Origin: Bacteroidota bacterium
GTDB lineage: Bacteria; Bacteroidota; Bacteroidia; Flavobacteriales_F; PHOS-HE28
Length of the DNA: 33,560 nucleotides
Direction: 5' to 3'
Assembly (NCBI GenBank): GCA_029573495.1
Contig: JAKQEI010000226.1
Span: 1 to 33,560, forward strand
Shown here: positions 1 to 9,965 of the stretch, piece after piece
Position numbering within the stretch: the stretch's first letter is position 1
How the letters are laid out: every line of letters begins with the position of its first letter
Translations under genes and position numbers: made by a program
Notes under the pieces: model-generated
Told to the model about the DNA's origin: nothing
Database searches by the model: none
Seen by the model: the letters and a program-made list of their open reading frames with translations, nothing else

Positions 1-2
1 TG

Positions 3-485
3 CTGCTGGTGGAGACCATCTTCGACACGCTCAACGCCAAGGCCGCCTTCTACGCCATCGACGAGGTGTTCGAAGCGCGCAACACGCGCGTGCCGCTCAT
101 GTGCAGCGTCACCATCACCGATGCCAGCGGGCGCACGCTCAGCGGCCAGACCATCGAGGCCTTCCTCATCAGCATGCAGCATGTGCCGCTCTTCAGCATG
201 GGCCTCAACTGCGCGCTGGGCGCGGCCCAGATGCGGCCCTACCTGGAGGTGATCGCCGAGCAGAGCCCCTGCCGCGTGAGCATCTACCCCAACGCTGGCC
301 TGCCCGACCAGATGGGCGAGTACCGCGAAACGCCCGCCGTCACCGCACGCCTCGTGGGCGAGTTCATGGCCAACGGCTGGGTGAACGTGGTGGGCGGGTG
401 TTGTGGCACCACGCCGGAGCATATCGCGGCGCTGGCGGCTGAGGCCAAGCGGCACGCACCACGCGCAACACCGGTATTGGCATGA
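3..485 (+). CDS. metH: Methionine synthase, homocysteine-binding module (5' truncated by window)
   Basis: This is the C-terminal part of the homocysteine S-methyltransferase (Pfam S-methyl_trans) domain. It activates homocysteine thiol on zinc so that it can take the methyl group from methylcobalamin. The frame is open from the window edge, so the true start lies upstream. Three zinc-ligand cysteines are visible: one in GLNCALGA and two in GGCCGTTPEHI, the standard triad of the family. The polypeptide stops after this domain instead of continuing into the pterin-binding domain, so methionine synthase is encoded in two pieces, as is common in Bacteroidota; the other half is at 1472-4153. Its stop overlaps the next ATG as ATGA (482-485). 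Identity is secure; only the N-terminus is unseen. Confidence 0.93.
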   Translation: MLVETIFDTLNAKAAFYAIDEVFEARNTRVPLMCSVTITDASGRTLSGQTIEAFLISMQHVPLFSMGLNCALGAAQMRPYLEVIAEQSPCRVSIYPNAGLPDQMGEYRETPAVTARLVGEFMANGWVNVVGGCCGTTPEHIAALAAEAKRHAPRATPVLA

Positions 486-976
486 TTGATTCTCTCCGTT
501 GTGATTTGGGCGTGCCCCCTCGCAAAGCCTCGGGGTCGCGCTTTCCGCTGCAAATCCTCGGCGGCTTCGTGCCTCAGCCGCCTGTGGGCTTTCCGCTGCA
601 ATCGCTCACGCGGGCATTCCTGCTCTTATCGATCTGCTTAGCTGGATGTGATCAGAACATCCCCTTCGAGAAGAGTGGCTGGCAGAAGAAGTTCGACGGT
701 GACTACCCCAACCGTGATGCAATGGTCCGGGACCTGATGGACCATCACAAGTTGACCGGACTTACCACGCGAGCGATCACCGAGCTGTTAGGCGAAGAGG
801 ATCGCGTAGAGTTGGTGGAGAGGCCTAAAGCCGAAGGGAGGAACTACATGACGTATCAGGTCTTGGAGGATTTCGGATGGGACATTGATCCTGTGCACAC
901 GAAGTACCTCGTTCTTGAGTTCAACCAAGATTCCGTCGTAACGAAGGTTGATCTGTTGGAATGGAAGAAGCCATGA
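482..976 (+). CDS. Small lipoprotein of unknown function in the metH gap
   Basis: A 164-residue frame beginning in an ATGA overlap with the metH N-terminal module. Residues 45-56 (AFLLLSICLAGC) form a lipoprotein signal h-region and lipobox with Cys56. The first 44 residues are encoded by an intergenic-type repeat (508-613), giving an abnormally long n-region. An in-frame GTG at 584 would give a normal 22-residue signal (GFPLQSLTR then the hydrophobic stretch), so the mature start is uncertain; I keep the coupled ATG. The mature part, about 108 residues, has a predicted alpha/beta pattern faintly like SmpA/BamE-type small envelope proteins (TRAITELLGEEDR, then KYLVLEFNQDSVVTKVDLLEW), but I cannot assign a family. 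No function is inferred from its position. Confidence 0.7.
   Translation: MIDSLRCDLGVPPRKASGSRFPLQILGGFVPQPPVGFPLQSLTRAFLLLSICLAGCDQNIPFEKSGWQKKFDGDYPNRDAMVRDLMDHHKLTGLTTRAITELLGEEDRVELVERPKAEGRNYMTYQVLEDFGWDIDPVHTKYLVLEFNQDSVVTKVDLLEWKKP
508..613 (+). repeat. Translated intergenic repeat, copy 1 (two half-units)
   Basis: This stretch holds two versions of a unit containing CTTTCCGCTGCAA (starting about 540 and 589), the second continuing into TCGCTCACGCGG. The last 20 bases (594-613) match 1031-1050 with one mismatch. The region is GC-rich and looks like a REP-type intergenic element, yet it is open in the frame of the lipoprotein gene, where it encodes FPLQILGG and later FPLQSLTR. The wider genome would show its copy number. 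Confidence 0.6.
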
Positions 977-1068
977 ACACGTTCACTTTGCAGATGCGCT
1001 TTACTGCCCTCGTTCCTCGCTGCGGGGTGCCGCTCCAATCGCTCACGCGGAATGCGCGTCTATCATGA
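973..1068 (+). CDS. Possible 31-residue coupling mini-ORF over repeat copy 2
   Basis: An ATG at 973 overlaps the lipoprotein stop as ATGA. It opens a 31-codon frame whose TGA (1066-1068) overlaps the next gene's ATG (1065) again as ATGA. The second half of the mini-ORF is the repeat and encodes VPLQSLTR, the same frame as FPLQSLTR in copy 1. It has no recognisable domain. It may serve only to carry ribosomes across the repeat (translational coupling) or it may be a chance frame. The double ATGA overlap is what makes it worth listing. Confidence 0.35.
   Translation: MNTFTLQMRFTALVPRCGVPLQSLTRNARLS
1005..1050 (+). repeat. Translated intergenic repeat, copy 2
   Basis: A shorter variant of the 508-613 element: a CTCG...GCGGGGT segment followed by CCGCTCCAATCGCTCACGCGG. 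The 20 bases 1031-1050 differ from 594-613 at one position. It lies between the lipoprotein stop and the start at 1065, again just upstream of a hydrophobic N-terminus. Confidence 0.6.
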
Positions 1069-1471
1069 ACCGGAAGATACTTTGGGCCATTCCAGTGCTC
1101 TTGGTGGTGGGTCTCATCATCATGAATTGGAGCTGGTCCGTTTCACGTGAAGATGTGATCGGCACCTATGTGAACACGAGTTTCTCTCATGTTCCTTGTT
1201 GCGTTGAAGCCCCACATCGACCTGATACACTGCGCCTCTTTGCGGATGGCACAATGATCAGTGGGTTCTATAGCAAGGGCACATGGGAACTTGAAAGCGA
1301 TGGCAATGGCGTGGATTGGAGCTATCCGTGCGAGTACCGGACCGGCTATGCGGATGGTAATCGTCTTGTTCAATCCATGTGTGGCTATTCCGCTGTTATT
1401 GACAATATGATCGGCCAACCGATCAAACTGATCCTAGAACTGGACTGGGATCATCACTACAGGAAAGTAGA

Positions 1472-1475
<4 letters not shown>
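1065..1475 (+). CDS. Membrane-anchored protein of unknown function in the metH gap
   Basis: A 136-residue protein. I start it at [10 protein letters not shown] because this puts a single membrane segment (about residues 5-22, ending before SWSVSRED) at the N-terminus; the longer frame upstream would translate the repeat in another frame. The exported part reads like a small beta-barrel or lipocalin-like domain: EDVIGTYVN, then [23 protein letters not shown], a GxY...DTL.L..DG...GTW pattern seen in many small uncharacterised Bacteroidota proteins. It contains four cysteines (CC in VPCCVE, one in YPCEY, one in SMCGY) that could form disulfides after export. It ends in an ATGA overlap with the downstream metH module. 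Function unknown. Confidence 0.75.
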
Positions 1476-4153
<2,678 letters not shown>

Positions 4154-4189
4154 ACCTTCTTATCCCCATCCACGTATGCACGGGCCGAC

Positions 4190-5416
4190 ATGTTCCGTCC
4201 GCTACTCTCCACCTGCGCGGCAATGCTGACCTTGGGCCTATGCGCCCAGGGCGATGACCGATTCACCCAGGAGAACGGCGATTGCACGGGTGCGATCATG
4301 ATCGAGGACTCCTTCTATGTGGCGGCCCACCCCGTGCGCGGCTTCGGCAACAAGCTGGAGATCAAGGAGAACCCTTCCGACCACAAACAGTGGTTCGAGC
4401 GGGAGCACCACACCACCTGGTACAAGTTCCGGGTGCCGGTCCAATGCAAGCTCACGATGGACATCATACCTCGTGACCCCACGGACGACATCGACTTCAT
4501 CATCTTCGAGGGAGCCATTCCAGGCATCTGTGACAAGATCGCCAGTAAGCAGGTGGTACCCGTCCGATCCAACATCTCGCGGAACGACCCGAACATCGGC
4601 TCACGCTGTGGGCTTAGCAAGGAAGCCCCGGATGCCTTCGTGCGATCGGGTGTCGGCGCGAGCTACAGCAGTGCATTGGAGGTGGAAGCCGGTCAACTCT
4701 TCTACCTCGTGGTGGACCACCAGAACCCGCCGCGGGCCGGCTATCAGATCCGCTTCCACTACGACCCTCCACCGCCGCCACCGCCCGTGGAGGAGAAGAA
4801 ACAGCAGCTGCAGCAACTGGTGATCAACATCAGCGATGCGAAGACCGGTGCCCCGGTGAACGCGACGCTGGCGATCGATGGTATGGAGTTCGACAAGGTG
4901 GTCGAGGCCAAGGGAAAGAGCACCTACGAGTACGACATGGCCATGTACCGCAATCTGAAGATCGGGTGCACGAACAAGGGCTACATGTTCACTACGGTGC
5001 GGGTGAGGGGTACTACCGATCCCACGATCACGGTGGACATCAAGCTCACCCCCATCAGCGCGGGTGAAAGGGTCGTCCTGGACGACATCCGCTTCGTGGG
5101 CAACGAGGACAAGGTGATGCGCCAATCTGAAGCCTCCCTTCTACTCCTCCTGCGCTTCATGCAGGAGAACCCGAAGGTGAGGATCGAGGTGCAGGGTCAT
5201 GTGAACGGCCCCACCTTCAAGAATAAGAAGGAGTTCATCGACCTGAGCACGGCCCGCGCCAAGACCGTGTATGACTTCCTCCTGGTGAACGACGTGGATC
5301 CCGAGCGCATCTCCTACCAAGGCCTGGGCAACAGCCAGATGCTCTATCCGGAACCGAAGAACAAGGAGCAGAGCGAGGCCAACCGCCGCGTGGAAGTGAA
5401 GGTGTTGGGCACCTAG
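4190..5416 (+). CDS. Exported OmpA-domain protein with N-terminal beta domain
   Basis: A 408-residue envelope protein. A signal peptide (MFRPLLSTCAAMLTLGLCAQ) leads into a beta-rich N-terminal domain (about 30-190) of the prepeptidase-C-like kind, with a TTWYKFRVPV...DDIDFIIFE pattern. Then comes a proline run (about 193-199), a Lys/Gln-rich linker, a small beta domain beginning VINISDAKTGAPVNATL, and a C-terminal OmpA/MotB domain (about 290-408). In that domain, DLSTARAKTVYDFL and NRRVEV supply the usual Asp and Arg that bind diaminopimelate of peptidoglycan. Likely role: anchoring an outer-membrane or periplasmic assembly to the cell wall. It lies 36 nt after metH without a visible terminator, so it may be read through from it. 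The partner is unknown. Confidence 0.85.
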   Translation: MFRPLLSTCAAMLTLGLCAQGDDRFTQENGDCTGAIMIEDSFYVAAHPVRGFGNKLEIKENPSDHKQWFEREHHTTWYKFRVPVQCKLTMDIIPRDPTDDIDFIIFEGAIPGICDKIASKQVVPVRSNISRNDPNIGSRCGLSKEAPDAFVRSGVGASYSSALEVEAGQLFYLVVDHQNPPRAGYQIRFHYDPPPPPPPVEEKKQQLQQLVINISDAKTGAPVNATLAIDGMEFDKVVEAKGKSTYEYDMAMYRNLKIGCTNKGYMFTTVRVRGTTDPTITVDIKLTPISAGERVVLDDIRFVGNEDKVMRQSEASLLLLLRFMQENPKVRIEVQGHVNGPTFKNKKEFIDLSTARAKTVYDFLLVNDVDPERISYQGLGNSQMLYPEPKNKEQSEANRRVEVKVLGT

Positions 5417-5482
5417 CACCCACCTTCCGGCCCGCACATCCACCGTTCGTCATAAGCCCGGGCACCACCCCGTTCATCCCGG

Positions 5483-5490
5483 TACTTTTG
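5483..5490 (+). promoter_or_regulatory. Bacteroidota-type -7 box TACTTTTG
   Basis: An exact match to TAnnTTTG in the 100-nt gap before the TolC-family gene, leaving a leader of about 20 nt. I see no convincing -33 TTG at the usual distance. Confidence 0.55.
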
Positions 5491-5516
5491 GGATCGTACG
5501 CGACACCCGCACGTTC

Positions 5517-6935
5517 ATGCGAACCCTGCTGCTTTCCCTTTTCCTTCCCTTGGTGCAACCGGCCCTGGCCCAAGGGACCTGGACCCTGCAACAATGCCTG
5601 GCCCGGGCCGAGGAGCGCAACCTGGCCGTGCTCAACGCCGCCCTGGACGCCCAACTGGCCGGGGAGAATAAGGACCGCACCTATTGGGACCTCCTGCCTG
5701 ACCTCAACGGGGTGGCCACCCACGGTTACAACTACGGCCGTGTGATCGATCGCTTCACCAACACCTTCGCGACCGATCGGGTACGGACCAACAATTTCTA
5801 CCTCAGCAGCCAGCTCGATCTGTTCCGCGGATTGAGCAAGCAGAACAGCATCAAACAGGCCCGGTTCGATGCCGATGCCGCCATGAAAGGCTTGGAGGCC
5901 GCCCGGAACGACGTGCGCGTGAGCGTGGTGCAGGCCTTCCTGAACGTATTGGGCCTGCGGGAGCGCATCGCTGCAGCGGAAGCACAGGCGGCCAACACAC
6001 GCGCGCAGATCGAACGGGTGCGTGCACTGGTCGAGGGTGGTCGGGTGGCGCGTGCCGAACAACTCACCCTGGAAGCCCAACTGGCCCAGGAGGAGTTCAA
6101 CGTCACTGATGTGCGCAACCAGCACGACCAGCAGATGCTCGTCCTCGGCCGAACGATGCAGCTGGAAGCGACCGAAATGATGGCCTTTGACATCGTGGCA
6201 CCCGCGATCAGTGATCTCGAAGTGGTGGCGCCGACCGCGTCGGAGCATCAAGTGCTGGAGAATGTCCTGCGTACACACCCGGCCTACGCACAGGCGGAAC
6301 TACAGGTCCGCAGCGCTGAGAAGTCGGTCGCCATCACTCAAGCGGGACGACTGCCTTCGCTTTCCCTGAGCGGCTCCCTCGGCACCGGATACAGCGGCCG
6401 CGATATCCGCACGGTGGGTGACCCGGTGATCGGTGACCCGGTGATCATCGGCGCCACGGCGGGTGGGGAGGTGGTCTACGCCCCGAACATCTCCTACAAC
6501 ACGGAGCTCACCCCCTTCAGCACCCAGCTGGACCAGAACCTGAACCAGAGCATCGGGTTCACGCTCAACATCCCCATCTTCAACAACATGCGCAACCACT
6601 ATGCGGTGCAGCAGGCGCGTGTGCAGCAGGAGAAGACCAGGAACGGCATGACCAGTTTGCGCAATGACCTGCAGCGCAACGTACTGGATGCGCTGGTGCA
6701 GCAACGATCCGCGCACCGCCAATTCCTGGCCGCTTCAAAGGCCGTGGAAAGCGGTACCGTGGCCTTGGAGTTCGCGCAGGAACGCTACGACCAAGGGGTG
6801 ATCACGGTGATCGAGCTGAACACCGCGAAGACCAACCTGAACAACTCGACCGCGAACCTGATCAACGCCAAGTACCAGTACCTGATGGCCAGCAAGTACC
6901 TGGACATCCTGCAGGGGATCCCGGTGAGCTTGTGA
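5517..6935 (+). CDS. TolC-family outer-membrane channel protein
   Basis: A 472-residue protein with a cleavable signal (MRTLLLSLFLPLVQPALAQG) and two OEP repeats (about 25-210 and 255-460). Each has long amphipathic helices: the first includes ALDAQLAGENKDRTYWDLLPDLNG and QARFDADAAMKGLEAARNDV, the second RSAEKSVAITQAGRLPSLSLSGSLGTGYSG and ERYDQGVITVIELNTAKTNLNNSTANL. TolC trimers form the outer-membrane exit duct for RND, ABC or MFS exporters. No membrane-fusion protein or transporter gene is next to it here, so its partner is elsewhere. A perfect 15-bp tandem duplication (6417-6446) repeats the peptide GDPVI. It is followed after 25 nt by tsaB. Family certain; substrate unknown. Confidence 0.93.
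   Translation: MRTLLLSLFLPLVQPALAQGTWTLQQCLARAEERNLAVLNAALDAQLAGENKDRTYWDLLPDLNGVATHGYNYGRVIDRFTNTFATDRVRTNNFYLSSQLDLFRGLSKQNSIKQARFDADAAMKGLEAARNDVRVSVVQAFLNVLGLRERIAAAEAQAANTRAQIERVRALVEGGRVARAEQLTLEAQLAQEEFNVTDVRNQHDQQMLVLGRTMQLEATEMMAFDIVAPAISDLEVVAPTASEHQVLENVLRTHPAYAQAELQVRSAEKSVAITQAGRLPSLSLSGSLGTGYSGRDIRTVGDPVIGDPVIIGATAGGEVVYAPNISYNTELTPFSTQLDQNLNQSIGFTLNIPIFNNMRNHYAVQQARVQQEKTRNGMTSLRNDLQRNVLDALVQQRSAHRQFLAASKAVESGTVALEFAQERYDQGVITVIELNTAKTNLNNSTANLINAKYQYLMASKYLDILQGIPVSL
6417..6446 (+). repeat. 15-bp perfect tandem duplication in the TolC-family gene
   Basis: GGTGACCCGGTGATC occurs twice head to tail (6417-6431 and 6432-6446). It keeps the frame and doubles the peptide GDPVI in a region expected to be an extracellular loop or strand turn. 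Probably a recent slippage event. Confidence 0.8.
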
Positions 6936-6948
6936 CGGGACTGGTGGC

Positions 6949-6956
6949 GATCTTCG
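6949..6956 (+). promoter_or_regulatory. Degenerate -7 box GATCTTCG, 4 nt before tsaB
   Basis: It resembles TAnnTTTG with two changes and a TTG 16 nt upstream (6930-6932). The interval to the GTG start is CGCC, 4 nt, the same spacing as at 8274, 14856 and 25919. Alone it would be weak; the shared geometry is the argument. Confidence 0.35.
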
Positions 6957-6960
6957 CGCC

Positions 6961-7650
6961 GTGCCGCTCATCCTTTGTATCGAGACCGCGACCAAACTGT
7001 GCTCCGTTACCCTGGGGCGTGATGGTCATATCCTCGCCCATCGCGACCTGGAGAGCGAGAAGCATGTCCACGCCGAAAAGGTGAACGTTTTCATCGAGGA
7101 GGTGATGCGTGAAGCAGGCCTTGCATTGAAGGAACTGGACGCTGTTGCGGTCGGCATCGGCCCGGGTTCATACACGGGACTCCGCATCGGAACGAGCGCC
7201 GCAAAGGGCTTGTGCTATGCCTTGAACATCCCCATCATCGGGATCGGCACCTTGGACACGCTCGTGGCTTCTGCGGAACGATCCGGAGCAGAGCTCAGCG
7301 GGCACCTCTGGCCCATGGTCGATGCGCGTCGAATGGAGGTGTTCACCAGACGTGTTTCCGCCGATGGTGATCAACACATGACAGCCACTCCTGTCGTGCT
7401 CGATGCTGAATGGATCGCGGTGCACACCCCTGCTACGGTATTCGGTGATGGCGCCGACAAAGCCGTGGCATTGTGGGGGAACGCGCCTGGCATGGTGCAT
7501 GTACCCGGGATCAGGCCGATAGCGGCTGCGATGATCCCCCTTGCTGAGAAGCGGTTCAAGGCAGGTGACTTCGATGACCTTGCTTACCTGGTCCCCGACT
7601 ACGGCAAGGCCGCCAATGTCACCCAGCCACGCAAGCGCCCGACCGCATGA
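6961..7650 (+). CDS. tsaB: tRNA threonylcarbamoyladenosine biosynthesis protein TsaB
   Basis: A 229-residue cytoplasmic protein of the ASKHA fold that forms the TsaBD core with TsaD (and TsaE) to make the t6A37 modification of ANN-decoding tRNAs. The start is a GTG giving MPLILCIETATKLCSVTLG, the canonical N-terminal phosphate-binding-like strand pair. The core motif GIGPGSYTGLRIGTSAAKGLCYALNIPIIGI occupies about residues 67-97 and is diagnostic. Length is typical. The C-terminal half (VDARRMEVF) is the expected second lobe. It stands alone rather than with tsaD or rimI. The GTG start lies 4 nt after a promoter-like box, so the message may be leaderless. Confidence 0.95.
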   Translation: MPLILCIETATKLCSVTLGRDGHILAHRDLESEKHVHAEKVNVFIEEVMREAGLALKELDAVAVGIGPGSYTGLRIGTSAAKGLCYALNIPIIGIGTLDTLVASAERSGAELSGHLWPMVDARRMEVFTRRVSADGDQHMTATPVVLDAEWIAVHTPATVFGDGADKAVALWGNAPGMVHVPGIRPIAAAMIPLAEKRFKAGDFDDLAYLVPDYGKAANVTQPRKRPTA

Positions 7651-7660
7651 TCATCGGGCT

Positions 7661-8269
7661 TCAGGACTTTCGGCTCCGCACTCCCTTCTTCGAAAGGTCG
7701 GAGTCGAGCCACGCAGTGTAAACCTCCTCCAGTTCGGCGTACCAATCGGCGCCATACTGCCGGGTGAGCGCATCCTTCAGGAAACGGAACACCGGAACGT
7801 CAAGCTTCGCGCCACAGGTACAGGCCGGCTTGCAGATGGGCCACTTGTGGTAGTTCAATCCGTCGTGCTCGGCGAGCTTCACCACGCGTATCGGGTACAG
7901 GTGGCAGCTGATGGGCTTGCGGAAGTCGACCGCGCCATCCTTCCAGGCCTTCTCGATGCCGCAGAGCGCAATGCCGTTCTCGAAGATGGTGAAGGCGCAC
8001 TCGCCGCGGCCTTCGACCAAGGTGGTCACCAGATCACCGTCGTCGTCCACCTCGCTCACACCATGTTCTTCGATCACGCGCTGTCCCTTTTCCGGGATGT
8101 ACGGCTTGATCTTCGGCCAGAGCTTCTTCAGCTTCTCAGCCTCCTCCTTCTCCAACGGGGCGCCGCTCTCGCCCGCCACGCAGCAGGCGCCCTTGCAGGC
8201 GTTGAGGTCGCAGACGAAGCGTTTCTCGAAGAGGTCCTCGCTGAGGAGCGTGCCACGGTGTTCGATCAC
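7661..8269 (-). CDS. DUF3109 family cysteine-rich protein
   Basis: A 202-residue cytoplasmic protein of the DUF3109 family, widespread in Bacteroidota and related to the YkgJ-type zinc/iron-chelating proteins. Cysteine groups are the hallmark: CDLNACKGACC near residues 20-30, then GECAFTIF, LCGIEKAW, ISCHLYPIRV and ICKPACTCGAK; together they could hold an iron-sulfur cluster or metals. The start is GTG at 8269 (MIEHRGTLLSED), 4 nt after the box TAGATTCG. It faces tsaB convergently with a 10-nt gap and is divergent from glyS. Its biochemical function is not established. Confidence 0.88.
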   Translation of the reverse strand: MIEHRGTLLSEDLFEKRFVCDLNACKGACCVAGESGAPLEKEEAEKLKKLWPKIKPYIPEKGQRVIEEHGVSEVDDDGDLVTTLVEGRGECAFTIFENGIALCGIEKAWKDGAVDFRKPISCHLYPIRVVKLAEHDGLNYHKWPICKPACTCGAKLDVPVFRFLKDALTRQYGADWYAELEEVYTAWLDSDLSKKGVRSRKS

Positions 8270-8273
8270 GCCG

Positions 8274-8281
8274 CGAATCTA
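8274..8281 (-). promoter_or_regulatory. -7 box TAGATTCG, 4 nt before the DUF3109 GTG
   Basis: On the minus strand the order is TAGATTCG, CGGC, GTG. It differs from TAnnTTTG by T to C at the sixth box base, the same variant seen before the tRNA and the superoxide dismutase. The 4-nt interval predicts a leaderless transcript. Confidence 0.45.
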
Positions 8282-8362
8282 GTCGCATACCGGCTCGTGA
8301 TGGTCCTTCTCGCATCTTTGCACCCGCGACGCTGAAGGTTTCCAGAGCGCTCGCCCATCATC

Positions 8363-9904
8363 ATGAGCACCAACGAGGATAAACTCAAGACCTTGATCGG
8401 CCATGCCAAGGAGTATGGTTACGTGTTCCCCAGCAGCGAGATCTACGATGGCCTGAGCGCCACCTACGATTACGGTCCGTATGGGGTCGAGCTGAAGAAC
8501 AACATCCGCCGCTACTGGTGGGAGGCCATGACCAAGCTCCACGAGAACATCGTGGGGATCGATGCGGCCATCTTCATGCACCCCACCACCTGGAAGGCCA
8601 GCGGTCACGTGGATGCGTTCAACGATCCGCTGATCGACAATAAGGATAGTAAGAAGCGCTACCGCGCCGACGTGCTACTCGAAGAGCACATGGCCAAGTA
8701 CGCCGACAAGATCGAGAAGGAAGTGGAGAAGGGGCGGAAGAAATTCGGCGATGCCTTCGATGAGGCGCAGTTCCGCGCCACCAACCCGAACGTGAAGCGC
8801 AGCCAGGAGCGCATCGATGCGGTGGAAGGCCGCATGAAGGCCGCCCTGGAAGCGAACGACCTGGTGGGTCTTCGCCAGCTGATCATCGACGAGGAGATCA
8901 AGTGCCCCGTGAGCGGCACGGGCAACTGGACGGATGTGCGCCAGTTCAACCTGATGTTCGCCACCGAGCTCGGCAGTGTGAGCGGCGAGAGCAGCACGAT
9001 CTACCTGCGGCCCGAGACCGCCCAGGGCATCTTCGTGAACTTCCTGAACGTGCAGAAGAGCGCGCGCATGAAGCTGCCCTTCGGCATCGCGCAGACCGGG
9101 AAAGCCTTCCGCAACGAGATCGTGGCCCGGCAGTTCATCTTCCGCATGCGCGAGTTCGAGCAGATGGAGATGCAGTTCTTCATCAAGCCCGGCACGCAAC
9201 AGGAATGGTACGAGTACTGGAAGGAGAAGCGCATGGCCTGGCACCGCGCGTTAGGGCTGCCCGCCGAGAACTACCGCTATCACGACCACATCAAGCTGGC
9301 GCACTACGCCGATGCGGCCTGCGACATCGAGTTCAAGTTCCCCATGGGCTTCAAGGAACTGGAGGGCATCCACAGCCGCACCGACTTCGACCTCGGCAAC
9401 CATGAGAAGTTCAGCGGCAAGAAGCTGCGCTACTTCGATACCGAGACCAACGAGAGCTACGTGCCCTACGTGCTGGAGACGTCGATCGGCCTGGATCGCA
9501 TGTTCCTCGCGATCCTGAGCGCAGCTTACACAGCAGAGCCTCTGGAGACCGGCGAAACGCGTGAGGTGCTGCGCATCCCTGCACCGCTGGCTCCTGTGAA
9601 AGTCGCCGTGCTGCCGCTGATCAAGAAGGACGGCCTGCCCGAGAAGGCCCGTGCGATCATCCACGGACTGAAGCTCTCGCACAATTGCCAGTATGACGAC
9701 AAGGACAGCATCGGCAAGCGCTACCGCAGGCAGGACGCCATCGGCACACCGTATTGCATCACCGTGGACCACGATACGCTGAACGACGATGCAGTGACCA
9801 TCCGCGAGCGCGACAGCATGCAGCAGGAGCGCGTGAAGATCGATGAGGTGGAGCGGATCGTGGGTGAGAAGGTGGATATGAAGGAGTTGTTGGGGCGGTT
9901 GTAG
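8363..9904 (+). CDS. glyS: Glycine--tRNA ligase (homodimeric type)
   Basis: A 513-residue class II aminoacyl-tRNA synthetase of the single-chain alpha2 type (archaeal/eukaryotic-like), charging tRNA-Gly. The N-terminus KTLIGHAKEYGYVFPSSEIY and GLSATYDYGPYGVELKNN are typical. Motif 2 is FRNEIVARQFIFRMREFEQ (about residue 248), and motif 3 is TSIGLDRMFLAIL (about 373). RPETAQGIFVNF and SRTDFDLGNHEKFSGK belong to the active-site region; the anticodon-binding domain starts near 410 (PLAPVKVAVLPLI). The insert at about 110-190, with VKRSQERIDAVEGRMKAAL, is the helical region seen in Bacteroidota orthologues. No T-box leader is visible in the 93-nt upstream gap; a CATCTTTG sequence at 8313-8320 is a possible -7 box. 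Confidence 0.97.
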   Translation: MSTNEDKLKTLIGHAKEYGYVFPSSEIYDGLSATYDYGPYGVELKNNIRRYWWEAMTKLHENIVGIDAAIFMHPTTWKASGHVDAFNDPLIDNKDSKKRYRADVLLEEHMAKYADKIEKEVEKGRKKFGDAFDEAQFRATNPNVKRSQERIDAVEGRMKAALEANDLVGLRQLIIDEEIKCPVSGTGNWTDVRQFNLMFATELGSVSGESSTIYLRPETAQGIFVNFLNVQKSARMKLPFGIAQTGKAFRNEIVARQFIFRMREFEQMEMQFFIKPGTQQEWYEYWKEKRMAWHRALGLPAENYRYHDHIKLAHYADAACDIEFKFPMGFKELEGIHSRTDFDLGNHEKFSGKKLRYFDTETNESYVPYVLETSIGLDRMFLAILSAAYTAEPLETGETREVLRIPAPLAPVKVAVLPLIKKDGLPEKARAIIHGLKLSHNCQYDDKDSIGKRYRRQDAIGTPYCITVDHDTLNDDAVTIRERDSMQQERVKIDEVERIVGEKVDMKELLGRL

Positions 9905-9965
9905 CCGGTCGGGTAACTTTCTCCGAAGCCTTCCGTCCCACAACGACTCCATCCCATCCTGGTCC

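Noticed and set aside
7541..8335. 264-codon plus-strand frame over tsaB end and the DUF3109 gene
   Set aside because: It crosses the end of tsaB out of frame and is antisense to the cysteine motifs of DUF3109.
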